Source of the DNA: Chloromonas sp. AAM2
Lineage: Eukaryota; Chlorophyta; Chlorophyceae; Chlamydomonadales; Chlamydomonadaceae
Length of the DNA: 15,887 nucleotides
Direction of reading: 5' to 3'
Assembly: GCA_004335635.1 (NCBI GenBank)
Contig: QAXH01004830.1
Span: forward strand, 1,997 to 17,883
A program made the translations under genes and the position numbers. The notes under the pieces were generated by a model. It did not search any database. It worked only from the letters and a program-made list of their open reading frames with translations, and was not told where the DNA came from. Below, piece after piece: positions 1 to 8,648 of this stretch (position 1 is the first letter of the stretch; every line of letters starts with the position of its first letter).

Positions 1-70
1 CTGAATCACTGCCGTCCGGGCACCTGCCTGAATCACTGTCGTCCGGGCACCTGCCTGAATCACTGCCGTC
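1..70. repeat. 27-bp tandem repeat, 2.6 copies, at the left edge
   Basis: The unit CTGAATCACTGCCGTCCGGG plus CACCTGC occurs at 1-27 and at 28-54 (one C-to-T change), with a partial third copy at 55-70. The array may continue left of the window. The unit is nine codons long and open in the frame of the downstream exon, where it would read ESLPSGHLP. It could be coding, but the acceptor-like site at 190-191 makes an intronic minisatellite more likely. Confidence 0.85.
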
Positions 71-164
71 TTGCAATGTCGGTCAGTTGCTTGCCCAGTT
101 GAATTTTGACAGGGATGTGAGTTGGTTCAGGCACGTGGGCAGTTTCCCTGCAATTTCCTGGCTT

Positions 165-191
165 ACTGACATGCTTGCAACACATGTGCAG
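165..191 (+). promoter_or_regulatory. Candidate branch point and 3' splice site of the left gene
   Basis: CTTACTGAC, a good branch-point match, is followed after about 20 bases by GTGCAG, the type of acceptor used by the protease introns in this window. The text just upstream has a normal mixed composition, while the low-complexity protein begins right after it. Both facts fit an intron-exon border. It is not proven, because the frame is also open through the site. Confidence 0.5.
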
Positions 192-3100
192 ATGCGCAAG
201 GCGGTTGCTTCCGCCATGCGCCTAGCCCAGCAGAGCCAGGGGCCCCGGCCTGCAGCCTACGGCGCCACCAACATGCAGTATGCAGCCCAGCCCCCGCCAC
301 CGCCTCCGCGTAACACATCTGGGCCCATGGGACCCATGCATTCCCTGCACTCGCAGTCCCCGCATGGCCCCATGCAGCGAGCCGCGGACACAACCGCTAC
401 TAGCGGTGCTACGGCTGCGGCTAGTGCGGGCAATCCAAAACTCCCTCCACACCCGTCCACTTTCTTAAGCGGTGGTGGCGGCGGCGGCAACAGCCGCGAC
501 ACATCGGCTCGTAGTGAAACCACCACCCCTATGCAGCGGACAACCGATGCCAGCAATGCAAGTGGCGGGGCGATGGGTAGTATGGGCTCCGGGCAGTTAC
601 CAGTCGACCCTCTGCTAGCCGCAATGGCGAGCAGTGCGGGCCTGGATCCCCTGCTCCTCAGCATGTTTGCCGAATCGATGATGGGTGTTGATGGTTCAAA
701 GGATGCGAGTGGTGCCATGGCGGCATTGCCAGCAATGCTGAGGCTGGGTGGGGCGGAGGGGCAGAGCTTGATGGCTGCAATGGCTGGTGGGGGACTCCCG
801 CCTCCACCGGGACTACCTGGACCACCGGGACTGCAAGGGCTGATGATGATGGGAGGGCCAGGTGGGATGGCTGGGATGCAGCAGAGCTTGCTTGCCCAGG
901 GGATGCTTATGGCCGCCGGGGGTTCAGGGTATGGAGGGCAGGATACGGCCACGGGAGGCGTTGGTCCCATGCAGTCGCTCAACAGCAGTGGTCCCATGCA
1001 GTCTTTGCATGGCATGCATGGACCCTTGCAGCACATGCCATCGTCGTACGGAGCACAGGACATACAGCAGAGCTTGTTGAGTACTAGCACGGTGGGAGGA
1101 GTGGCCATGCCTTCCGTGCTGCCACTTCCACCAGGCTTTGATAAGCCGATGACCAGTACAGCACAGTCACAGGCAGGTGCGGGTTCCGGAGGGGCGACCA
1201 GTCAAATGGGTGCACGGACGGGCTCCGGCAGCCAGCCTGCAGCAGCACAGCCAGCTGCTGCAGCGGCCAAGGCAACAGGTGCAGAAGGCAAGCCTGGGCA
1301 ACCACTCCCCATGGCTAGGAACCCAGCCCAGCAGCGGCCGGGGATGCCAACAGCTGGTCAGCCTGGATCACAACAGGCACAGCAGCAGCAGCAGCAGCAG
1401 CAGGCAGCTAAACCAACTGGCATCATTCAACAGATCAAGTCTGCTGGTCAGGGAGCACCTGGTGCAGAAAAGCCGGCTGGACAGCAGGTGCAGCAGCAGA
1501 CTGGTGCCAGCCAGGCCACAGCCAAGCCAGCAGGCCAGATGGTGCAGACACCTGGCCAACACGGTTACGGCATGCAACAGGGGCAAGGTCTCCCACAGCA
1601 ACAGCAGCAGCAGCAAAACCCGTACCAGATGTATTCACAGCAGCAACATCAGGCTACCCAGGTGCCAGGTGCCCTACCTGCTGCACAAGCTGGTGCAGGA
1701 GCAGGAGGTCAGCAGCACCAATACCAGCAGCACCAGTACCAGCAGCAGGGTTACGGCCAGCAGTACCCACAGCAGCAGGCCCAGCCGGCTGCCAGTCCAG
1801 CTGTCGCTGGTGCTGCTTCACAGCAGCAGGTGGCACAGGACGTGGCTGCGCAGGCAGCAGCTGCAGCTGCCTACTATCAGCAGCTGGCTGCAGCTGCTGC
1901 TGCCACTGCTGCAGCTGGTGGCATTCACGTGCCTGGCATGACGCCTGGCTACCCTGCAGCTGCTCCTGCTAGTGCTACAGCTCAACCGCAAACTGCTGCT
2001 CCCACACCGGGTGGCTACCCTGGCTATGCAGCTGCCCAATATCCCCAGTATCCAGGATACCACGGGGCAGGCACGGCAGCAGCTGGCCAGCAGCAACAGC
2101 AAGCTGCTTATCCAGGAGCAGCAGTTGGCCAGCAGCAAGCGGCTGCATATCCAGGAGCAGCTGCCGGCCAGCAGCAAGCGGCTGCATATCCAGGAGCAGC
2201 TGCCGGCCAGCAGCAGACAGGTGCCCATCCAAGCAATGCGACTCGCTCACATCACCAGGCTGGTGCCTATTCCGGAGTGGCAGCTGCTCAGCAGCAGGCG
2301 TCTGCCTACCCAAGTGCAGCTGCTGGACAGCAACAGCGGGCGGCAGGCGCGTACCCAGCCAGTGCGGCTGGCCAGCAGCAGAAGGCTTCCTACCAAGCTC
2401 CAGGAGCTTCCCAGCACCAGCAACCACAGCAGCAGCAGCAGCAAACTGCCATGGCAGCTGGACAGCAGCAGCAGGCAGGGGCCTATCCAGCCAAACCAGC
2501 TGGTCAGCAGGCACAGCCGGCTGGGCAGCTGAACAACACATCCAGCCAGCAACAGCAGCAACAGGGTGCTTACCAACAGACTGCGTCTGGCACACAGCAA
2601 CAGAAGGCAGGTGCGTATCCAGTGTCTGCATCTGCCCAGGCTAGCATTTTGCGACCTTCACTTCAGGCAGCTGCTGCTGCTGCTCCAGGACAGGCAGGCA
2701 AACAGCAAGCAGCCGGAGCGCAGGCAGCCCAGAAGCAGCCACAGACAGCTGGAGCAGCACAGACAGCCACACAGCAGCAGCAGGCATCCAAAGAGGCTGC
2801 TCCTGCTGCTGCTGCCAGCACAGGCGTAGGTGCCAACAAGGCTGCTACTCCAGCACCTGCTAACGCAGCCGCAGCAGCAGCTGGCCAGCAGCCAGCTGCA
2901 CAGGTCTACCCCGGGTATGGCATGCCTCAGCAGCAGCAGCAGCAGCAGCTGCCCAGCTCATACAATCATCAGCAGCAGGCTGCGTCCGCCTATGGTCACC
3001 AGCCGGCAGCCACAGCAGCTGGAGCGTATGGCCAACAGCAGCAGCAGCAGCAGCAGCCCCCACTGCCAAACACGTACAGCAGCTATCCTGCCGCAACCCA

Positions 3101-3902
3101 GCAGGCAGGCACTGGCCAGGCAGGCACTGCTGGTTACTCCAGCTATCCCAGTGCAAGTGCTCCAGCTCAGCACGCCACAGGCGCGTATGGGGCATATCCT
3201 ACTGCTGCTGCCTCATCAGGCCAGCAAGCAGGCAGCACACACCCAGGCTATCCAGGGCAGACTGCTACTGCCTCTGCACAACCAGCAAGCAGCATGTATG
3301 GCAGCTACCCAGGCGCTGCTGCTGGTGCACAGCAGGCGACTGCTCCCTATGGCAGCCATCCTGCCGCAGTCGGCCAGCAGGCAACAGCTGCCTATGGCAG
3401 CTACACAGCAGCCGCCACACAGCAGACAGCCGCTGGTTATGGCAGCTACCCAGCCGCAGCAGGTCAGCAGCCAGCAGCCGCGCAGCAGTATGCAGCCAGT
3501 GGCTATCCTGGGTATGGCAGCTGGCCAGCTGCTGCCGGCACTGCTGGAGCAGCCACAGCAGGCGCTGCTGCTCCAGCAGCTGGCGCCACACCTTGGGGTG
3601 CAGCTGCTGGTGCTGGAACCGCAGCCACACAGCCAACCGGTGCCAATGATTACAGCGCATATCAGCAGCAATGGGCCGCCTACTATGCGGCTCAAGCCGC
3701 AAGTGGTGCTGGCCAGCAGCACCAGCAGCAGCCGCAGGCTGCCATGGCTGGTCAGTACGGGCAAACCGACCCGCAGGCCTACGCTCAGTACATGCAGGCG
3801 TATGCGCAGTCACAGGGCAACGCGTCTCAGCAGGGCGGGATGGCGCAGGCAGGCGGCGCGTATGGGTTCGGAGCGCAGGGCGCCTGGCCGTCTCAGGGCT
3901 AG
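192..3902 (+). CDS. Gln/Ala/Tyr-rich prion-like low-complexity protein, 3'-terminal exon (5' part outside window)
   Basis: Seen: an uninterrupted reading frame of 1236 codons ends at TAG 3900-3902. The first third is Met/Gly/Pro/Ser-rich, with a PPPPPP run and repeated GPMQSL motifs. From about 1340 it becomes Gln/Ala-rich, with CAG-coded poly-Q runs, AYPGAAAGQQQ repeats and, near the end, YGSYPAAA repeats of 15 to 17 residues (Tyr codons at 3297, 3348, 3393 and 3438). The tail contains DYSAYQQQWAAYYAAQ (from 3648) and AYAQYMQAYAQ. Known: Tyr motifs of this kind occur at the C-termini of FUBP/KSRP-type KH proteins, and Tyr/Gly/Gln-rich tracts of FUS/EWS type drive condensation. Inference: a nuclear or cytoplasmic RNA-binding or splicing protein whose folded domains lie in upstream exons. 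Start: the frame is open to base 1, but CTTACTGAC followed by ATGTGCAG at 165-191 looks like a branch point and splice acceptor. I therefore start the exon at 192; in-frame ATGs lie at 171 and 192. No function is proven. Confidence 0.72.
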   Translation: MRKAVASAMRLAQQSQGPRPAAYGATNMQYAAQPPPPPPRNTSGPMGPMHSLHSQSPHGPMQRAADTTATSGATAAASAGNPKLPPHPSTFLSGGGGGGNSRDTSARSETTTPMQRTTDASNASGGAMGSMGSGQLPVDPLLAAMASSAGLDPLLLSMFAESMMGVDGSKDASGAMAALPAMLRLGGAEGQSLMAAMAGGGLPPPPGLPGPPGLQGLMMMGGPGGMAGMQQSLLAQGMLMAAGGSGYGGQDTATGGVGPMQSLNSSGPMQSLHGMHGPLQHMPSSYGAQDIQQSLLSTSTVGGVAMPSVLPLPPGFDKPMTSTAQSQAGAGSGGATSQMGARTGSGSQPAAAQPAAAAAKATGAEGKPGQPLPMARNPAQQRPGMPTAGQPGSQQAQQQQQQQQAAKPTGIIQQIKSAGQGAPGAEKPAGQQVQQQTGASQATAKPAGQMVQTPGQHGYGMQQGQGLPQQQQQQQNPYQMYSQQQHQATQVPGALPAAQAGAGAGGQQHQYQQHQYQQQGYGQQYPQQQAQPAASPAVAGAASQQQVAQDVAAQAAAAAAYYQQLAAAAAATAAAGGIHVPGMTPGYPAAAPASATAQPQTAAPTPGGYPGYAAAQYPQYPGYHGAGTAAAGQQQQQAAYPGAAVGQQQAAAYPGAAAGQQQAAAYPGAAAGQQQTGAHPSNATRSHHQAGAYSGVAAAQQQASAYPSAAAGQQQRAAGAYPASAAGQQQKASYQAPGASQHQQPQQQQQQTAMAAGQQQQAGAYPAKPAGQQAQPAGQLNNTSSQQQQQQGAYQQTASGTQQQKAGAYPVSASAQASILRPSLQAAAAAAPGQAGKQQAAGAQAAQKQPQTAGAAQTATQQQQASKEAAPAAAASTGVGANKAATPAPANAAAAAAGQQPAAQVYPGYGMPQQQQQQQLPSSYNHQQQAASAYGHQPAATAAGAYGQQQQQQQQPPLPNTYSSYPAATQQAGTGQAGTAGYSSYPSASAPAQHATGAYGAYPTAAASSGQQAGSTHPGYPGQTATASAQPASSMYGSYPGAAAGAQQATAPYGSHPAAVGQQATAAYGSYTAAATQQTAAGYGSYPAAAGQQPAAAQQYAASGYPGYGSWPAAAGTAGAATAGAAAPAAGATPWGAAAGAGTAATQPTGANDYSAYQQQWAAYYAAQAASGAGQQHQQQPQAAMAGQYGQTDPQAYAQYMQAYAQSQGNASQQGGMAQAGGAYGFGAQGAWPSQG
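1378..3058 (+). repeat. CAG-dominated trinucleotide runs coding for poly-Gln
   Basis: Pure or nearly pure CAG runs of seven to eight units lie near 1381-1402, 2930-2949 and 3034-3055, with many shorter CAG/CAA and GCT/GCA runs between them. They encode the poly-Gln and poly-Ala tracts of the exon. They also keep the other frames and the opposite strand free of stops, which creates several long spurious ORFs. Confidence 0.85.
2127..2204 (+). repeat. 39-bp in-frame coding repeat (GQQQAAAYPGAAA x2)
   Basis: Two adjacent 39-bp units, 2127-2165 and 2166-2204, encode GQQQAAAYPGAAA. Degenerate relatives lie on both sides: GAAVGQQQ before, and AYSGVAAAQQQ and AYPSAAAGQQQ after. The near identity of the two copies points to recent slippage or unequal crossover inside the low-complexity exon. 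Confidence 0.8.
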
Positions 3903-5640
3903 GCAGCCGCACAAGGTACCAACGCCGGGCACAGGTAACATGGGTAATCCGAGGTAATTCAAGGGTGAGCGGATGCATGTCGGCTGCTGTGTGTCGTCAC
4001 CGTTGTCCATTTCCCCCTAATTTGCTCACCGCAGATGCTTTTTCGTTTCGTGCCAATGTGCTATAGACGCCAAGACTTGCTCAGTGTGGTAGAGGGCATG
4101 CTCTCCAGCAAAGGGAGCAGGCTCTAGTCAAAGGAACTCCGGAGATGAACAGCATGAAATGATCAGGCAGGTGCCTCTAGTGCTGCAGTCCGCATAGAAA
4201 GCGCTTCGGATTGGCTTTGCGTTGAATGAATCATGCTGCTGTTCGTCGAGTCTGTATTTCGGTGCCGTAGCTTTTAAAGAACTCGTGGAATTGGCAGGCT
4301 CTTGTGCCTCAAGGCGCATGCGGAGTCTGGCAGACTGCTTCAGTGTTGGCGCTTGCTAAACAATTGACATGTGCAGACAGCCTTGTGGCTTTATATTCTG
4401 TGGTTCTGAGAATTTCATGTACTCAGTAAGGCACTGTCTTTACCAGGTAAGAGGTGCTGATCGACTTTTTCTATCACTGCAGTGCTGGTGCTAATGTTTC
4501 ACAGACAGGGCCAGCTTTTGATCCTTAAGCAGTTCACCAGGAGCCTTGCTTTCAAGCTTCCTGGGGGCGTCCCAAATGCTCAAAGCCGGCACAAGAATGG
4601 CACGGCGCAGGCGGACCACAGATTGCGTCTTGAGACTTGCCGTGCAGGCCTGGCAGGCCATCAAAGCTGGCGGTTGCCAAGCCGTTCTGTGGGCTGAGTT
4701 GCCCACGCTGGTGATGTGGGATACAAGTTCAAGTAGAGCAGACAGTCACCTTCATGGCATCATTGTGATTGGAATGGTAGAAGTGGCATTGCCATGCTCA
4801 GAGGCATGGCCGTTTTCTCTTTGTTGTGTTTGGTGGGTGGGCGTTCCGTGCGTTAGTCAGGTTGGCAAATCAACTGCGCAATCATGCCTAGTAAATTCGC
4901 CCCCGTTGTTTGGACAAAGTCGTTGCCATTATCACCACGGTGATGGTACTTCGGAGCCGGTACCTGTGTGGCAATATGTGGCGATGGTTGCCAGCAGTAA
5001 AATTGGATGGAGGTGGGCTGGTGATGGGACCACAATCAGCAACGTGTTCTGGCATGCACAACACTGGATAACGAAGTCTGTTTCTATACGGTCAGCACTC
5101 ACATGCCTGACACTGTGAAAACAGCAACGTTTGGAATAGTAACTCACTCGAAGTTGGGTGTTGAAATGGTACTCAATTTCAGTTTGTTGTCAACTGGCAG
5201 TCTGTGGCTAACGCCACTTTCAACACGGTTTTCCCATGGTAGTGATGATTGCTGGTCTCCCCTCAATCTTCACATTTTCTGTCCTTTCTGCCGCTTGGCA
5301 GCCTTGCATATGCACTCTTCAATTGTCACACACCTTGCCCTGAGTCTGTTGCACCCGTTCACTTGCACGTGGTTGCTTGTAAGCAGCGCTCTTCGGCCTT
5401 GTGCGCTGCACCCGTTTTCTTTTTGGTGTCATCACGTTGTGTTCAGTGGGCTGCCGACGGGCATGCTCCGGTTGCCTGAAGCTTCTTTTGGCATACTGTG
5501 CTCCATGGCATTCCCATAGTTTGCTGGCCTTCTGGCACAGCAGGCTGAGTCATCGCATATGCTGCATGGTTCTTTGCGTTGGGCCGTTTGTCCCTTTGCA
5601 GTAGTGGAATTTTGAAACATGTAATTCGGTTGGTAATGAG
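3903..5640 (+). other. Probable 3' UTR or downstream flank of the left gene; no coding signal
   Basis: After the stop codon at 3902 the sequence turns T-rich, with no reading frame longer than about 190 codons and none that I recognise. TGTAA, the chlorophyte poly(A) signal, first appears at 5378-5382 and again at 5620-5624. If one of these is used, the 3' UTR is about 1.5 to 1.7 kb. An earlier non-canonical signal cannot be excluded. Confidence 0.45.
5620..5624 (+). terminator. Candidate TGTAA poly(A) signal for the left gene
   Basis: This is the second TGTAA after the stop at 3902; the first is at 5378-5382. TGTAA is the established poly(A) signal of many chlorophytes, but a five-base motif is expected by chance about once per kilobase, so its use is unproven. 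Confidence 0.25.
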
Positions 5641-6872
5641 CAGCCCGGTCATGCGGGCTGGTAAAAAGCGCTTGGACAAGAAATGCATATTTGTATAAAG
5701 TGCTTGTTGCAAAGTGTTGTCCCGGCGCCGCCTGACAGTGTGGCGTAGCAGTAGTGGTTCTAAGGTGTTTTTACAAGTACAGATAACCCTACTGCCCTTG
5801 CCAAACGCTGGCTTTTTACAAGTATTCTAGCAGGTATATCAAATAGTCAAAGCCGTTCAAGTCACCGAATTATTACGATCGGGCCGACGTTGCCTTCATC
5901 CATGCACGGTGCCGCCATGAGGATGCGTGGGCAGGCACACAAATCCGGTCACCCCATCAACTGCTACGTGCCACGTCACCAGGCCATCCCGTCTCTCTCC
6001 CCACTTGCACCAGCTCTGGATTTACATCCCAGTAGCAGGTACATAATTGGGCATAGTGTTATCATCATCGCAATGAAATTTCGGCCTCAGCTTCATTCAC
6101 AACAGGCGCTTCAACAGAGCTCACGGAAGGATTTGGAAGAATGCCGGCTGGCCAAAGCAATGAGGCTGAGTGGTGAGGCTCGTGCCTTGTAGTACATTTC
6201 GCACCAGAACCACGGAATTGCTGGTGTCAAGAAGCGCTGCTCGGCAACCAGCCGTGTTCCAAGGTCTTGACCGTTAGACGCGATTGCAATGGCATCTGAA
6301 ATCCGCCCAGAGCATCATGTAAAGTCTACTGGCGAACCGGCGGTGTGGGGTGTGTGAAGAACAGGGAAAGTAAGGGAACTGTTACCGTTGACCAGCAAGG
6401 GGTTGATGAAGGGTTTGCAAACTCGACTGAGTAATTCTGGTCAATAATACAATCACCTTTGACAGCTCACCCAACATAGAAGCCATAATCAATGATTAGA
6501 TTACCTACAGATAGCCCTGGGTGTCTGCCATGGGCTGCTGCAGTTCCCGCTTCAGTTAAGCAATTCCTGACTAATAGGAACGGTCTGTGAAAGTTAGAAA
6601 GGGGGACTCAGGGGGTCACTGACCGACCGCTTTACTTGTAGTAGGTGGATAGAGCTTATGCGAGTGATGACATGTCACCCTCACATGCACCCTCTCTCTT
6701 GCCTTTGGAAGCACATGTTGCATGCAGGAGGAGTTGTCCTTTCAAGGCGTCCCGGTAAGCCACGTTGCCTTTTCTGCGGTTGCCATCCATGCCTACCTCA
6801 AGCTCAGGGCGGCGAGCTTCAACCTGGCAGACAATGGACCAGTACTCCCTCACTCGTGCCTTCTTTCTTGCT

Positions 6873-6965
6873 CTCTACTGAACGTTGCCTGTCCAGATGT
6901 GCTACAATTGGACAAGGAGCCTGACTTCTGCCTCCCTTTTTCCCTCTACTGAACGTTGCCTGTCC
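6873..6965. repeat. 22-bp direct repeat, 71-bp period
   Basis: CTCTACTGAACGTTGCCTGT followed by CC occurs exactly at 6873-6894 and 6944-6965. The pyrimidine-rich stretch just upstream of each copy is also similar (GCC followed by T/C-rich bases). It looks like a local tandem duplication of about 71 bp whose remaining part has diverged. Confidence 0.75.
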
Positions 6966-7553
6966 GTCTGTTCCTTGATTGTTTTGAGTGGTGTTTGGTT
7001 ACAACAACATGCAAAAAAAAGATGTTTGCCAGTTCTGAGACAATTCGAAGAAACGCCTGTGGGGCCAGTGTGGTAGACAGGGATAAGGGGACAACCTTTT
7101 TTTGCTTGCACAAAGCAGGTCTTGCTACCATGTGCTTGACTTGATCCATGTCATGTAATGCAATTGGCAACGTTCAGATAAATCGAAAAATGGTTGCTCC
7201 GTGTGTTTTGCGTCGGACGTGCTTCATGGTGTGCACTCCCTCCTTGTAATCTCTCAGTTAGTTTCTTTGGCCTGTGCAACGAATCGTACTGTATGACTAA
7301 GGCGGACGCAGAATATTCAAAGACGTCAAATGACAAAATCGAACTCAGTACACATGACTGTAGTAGAGACATCCCGTTTGAGGATGCAATCAGACGGGTG
7401 TGTTGAGACGTTGAATACTGGACCATATGCATGTTTTTCAGATTCCTTTTGGGTCTAACGAGGTTTGCGGATAGCAACTCGAGGGGTGACCACAACCATT
7501 ACTATCCAGGTGTGTCGCAATCCCCTTCACTTGTAGGTCGGACGGGTTGGAGT

Positions 7554-7578
7554 CCCTCCCGCCTCCGTTGAGGGAGGG
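7554..7578. other. Inverted repeat, 7-bp perfect stem
   Basis: CCCTCCC (7554-7560) and GGGAGGG (7572-7578) form a perfect stem around an 11-base loop. The arms are GC-only. I considered a tRNA T-arm here, but the stem geometry does not fit. No neighbouring gene gives it an obvious role. Confidence 0.4.
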
Positions 7579-8591
7579 TGCCATACCCAATGTGCCAGAA
7601 AGGGACGAAAAAGTTGCAGCATAGCATAGTGGCTGAAGGAGCAAATAGGCCTTATGCCTTGCATACGCGCGTGGGGCTCCTCATCCGTGGGTGCTGGGTG
7701 TGGGCGTGGCATGAGCCCTGCGATCAAGTTCAGTATCGAACCACAACGGCAAAAGTGCGTTGCTACATTGAAGCGAACTGATCAACAATATGCTTCAGAA
7801 GACAGCCCTCGTCAAGAGCTATCCAACCCAGTCACTCAGCGCAGCTTTGCAAGCAGCAGAAGCGAGAGGCTAACGAAGGACGGCCTGGCGCTGACCGTTC
7901 AGACGGCCGTCTGTCCCGAAGTAGCTCAATTGATTGAGATCTTGCTGTTGAGTCGTGCTGTGCTGGTGGGTCGACTCTCCATGCCGGCCACCTCATACAT
8001 GACAACACATGCCGCTGTCTTGGAGTCATCTGCTGTTGCTGTGTACATACACAGCGTCAGGCACTGACTCATCACGTGTTCATGTGCTGCTGCTACGGGT
8101 CTGACTCTCCTAGCCTGAGGTGCGTTTTCTCAGCCTCCGGCGGTCAGGACATCACACATCACACACCGGGCCAGAAGCTGCTGGGTCAAAGCCAGGCCTG
8201 AGGCAAATGCTTGAACCACTGCAAGGTATGAGCGCTGTGCGGCAGCACCAGATGGATCAAGGGGCACCAAATGTGTACAAACAAGCCGAGGACACAGGTT
8301 GCTGCACGGTGCTGCAGTGTGATCGCTGGACGTGGATGGGCTCCTTTGTACCTGATCAACAGATCTTGAATTGAGCCCACAGACATCTTCGGCGCCAGCA
8401 TCACTCCTTGAGGCGTGCAACGTGTGTGATGTTGCTGATCTCAGTTTGAATTTATGTGCCGATGAGGATAGCCTTGGTCGCAGAAGCAAGCGACAAGCAC
8501 TGCAGTCAGACCACCAATTTCTCAACGGCAGCGTCCGCTGAAGTCGTCAAGTCTGCGAAGGCTTCGGGATCAGCGGCTTAGAAGGCTCAAG

Positions 8592-8648
8592 ATGCCTTCG
8601 AAAATGCTCATGCTGCTCCTGTTCGGGCTTACGTGCAGCACAACGGCT
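8592..8648 (+). other. Signal peptide coding segment of protease 1
   Basis: Residues 1-19 have a lysine near the N-terminus, a hydrophobic core (MLMLLLFGL) and a small-residue end (TTA before QNDDG) that fits signal peptidase. Translation is therefore expected to send the enzyme into the ER. Confidence 0.8.

Larger units (their letters stand above)
5641..8591. other. Intergenic region without a recognisable gene
   Basis: I read both strands and found only short frames without domains, signal peptides or convincing splice partners. No tRNA or rRNA is visible. The region holds a repeated TTTTTACAAGTA (5768-5779 and 5813-5824), a 22-bp direct repeat (6873-6894 and 6944-6965), a hairpin (7554-7578) and a palindrome (7900-7913). 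Further TGTAA motifs lie at 6318, 7154 and 7245. The promoter and 5' UTR of protease 1 must lie at the right end, but no TATA-type element stands out. Confidence 0.6.

Noticed and set aside
257..1108. 283-residue Pro/Ala/Cys-rich frame on the minus strand
   Set aside because: It is a mirror of the low-complexity exon: stops are scarce because of the CAG/GGC-rich composition. It has no recognisable domain.
2830..3957. 375-residue frame on the plus strand in another phase
   Set aside because: It is a shifted reading of the CAG/GCA repeats, giving Ser/Gln/Leu runs; the YGSY and FUBP-like motifs exist only in the main frame.
4447..4482. GTAAG ... CTGCAG pair that looks like an intron
   Set aside because: It would be only 36 bases long, and no coding frame continues on either side.
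5231..5345. C/D-box snoRNA-like GTGATGA and CTGA words
   Set aside because: The spacing of about 100 bases is too long, no terminal stem is present, and such short words occur by chance.
5890..6192. 100-residue frame starting in a good initiation context
   Set aside because: No domain, no signal peptide, ordinary composition, and a length expected by chance in a gap of this size.
6656..6952. Overlapping short frames on both strands around 6700-6950
   Set aside because: None resembles a known protein, they contradict each other, and no splice partners join them into a longer product.
7530..7578. Possible tRNA T-arm (GGTTGGAGTCC)
   Set aside because: The T-stem has only three pairs, the invariant TTC is absent, and no acceptor, D or anticodon arm can be built.
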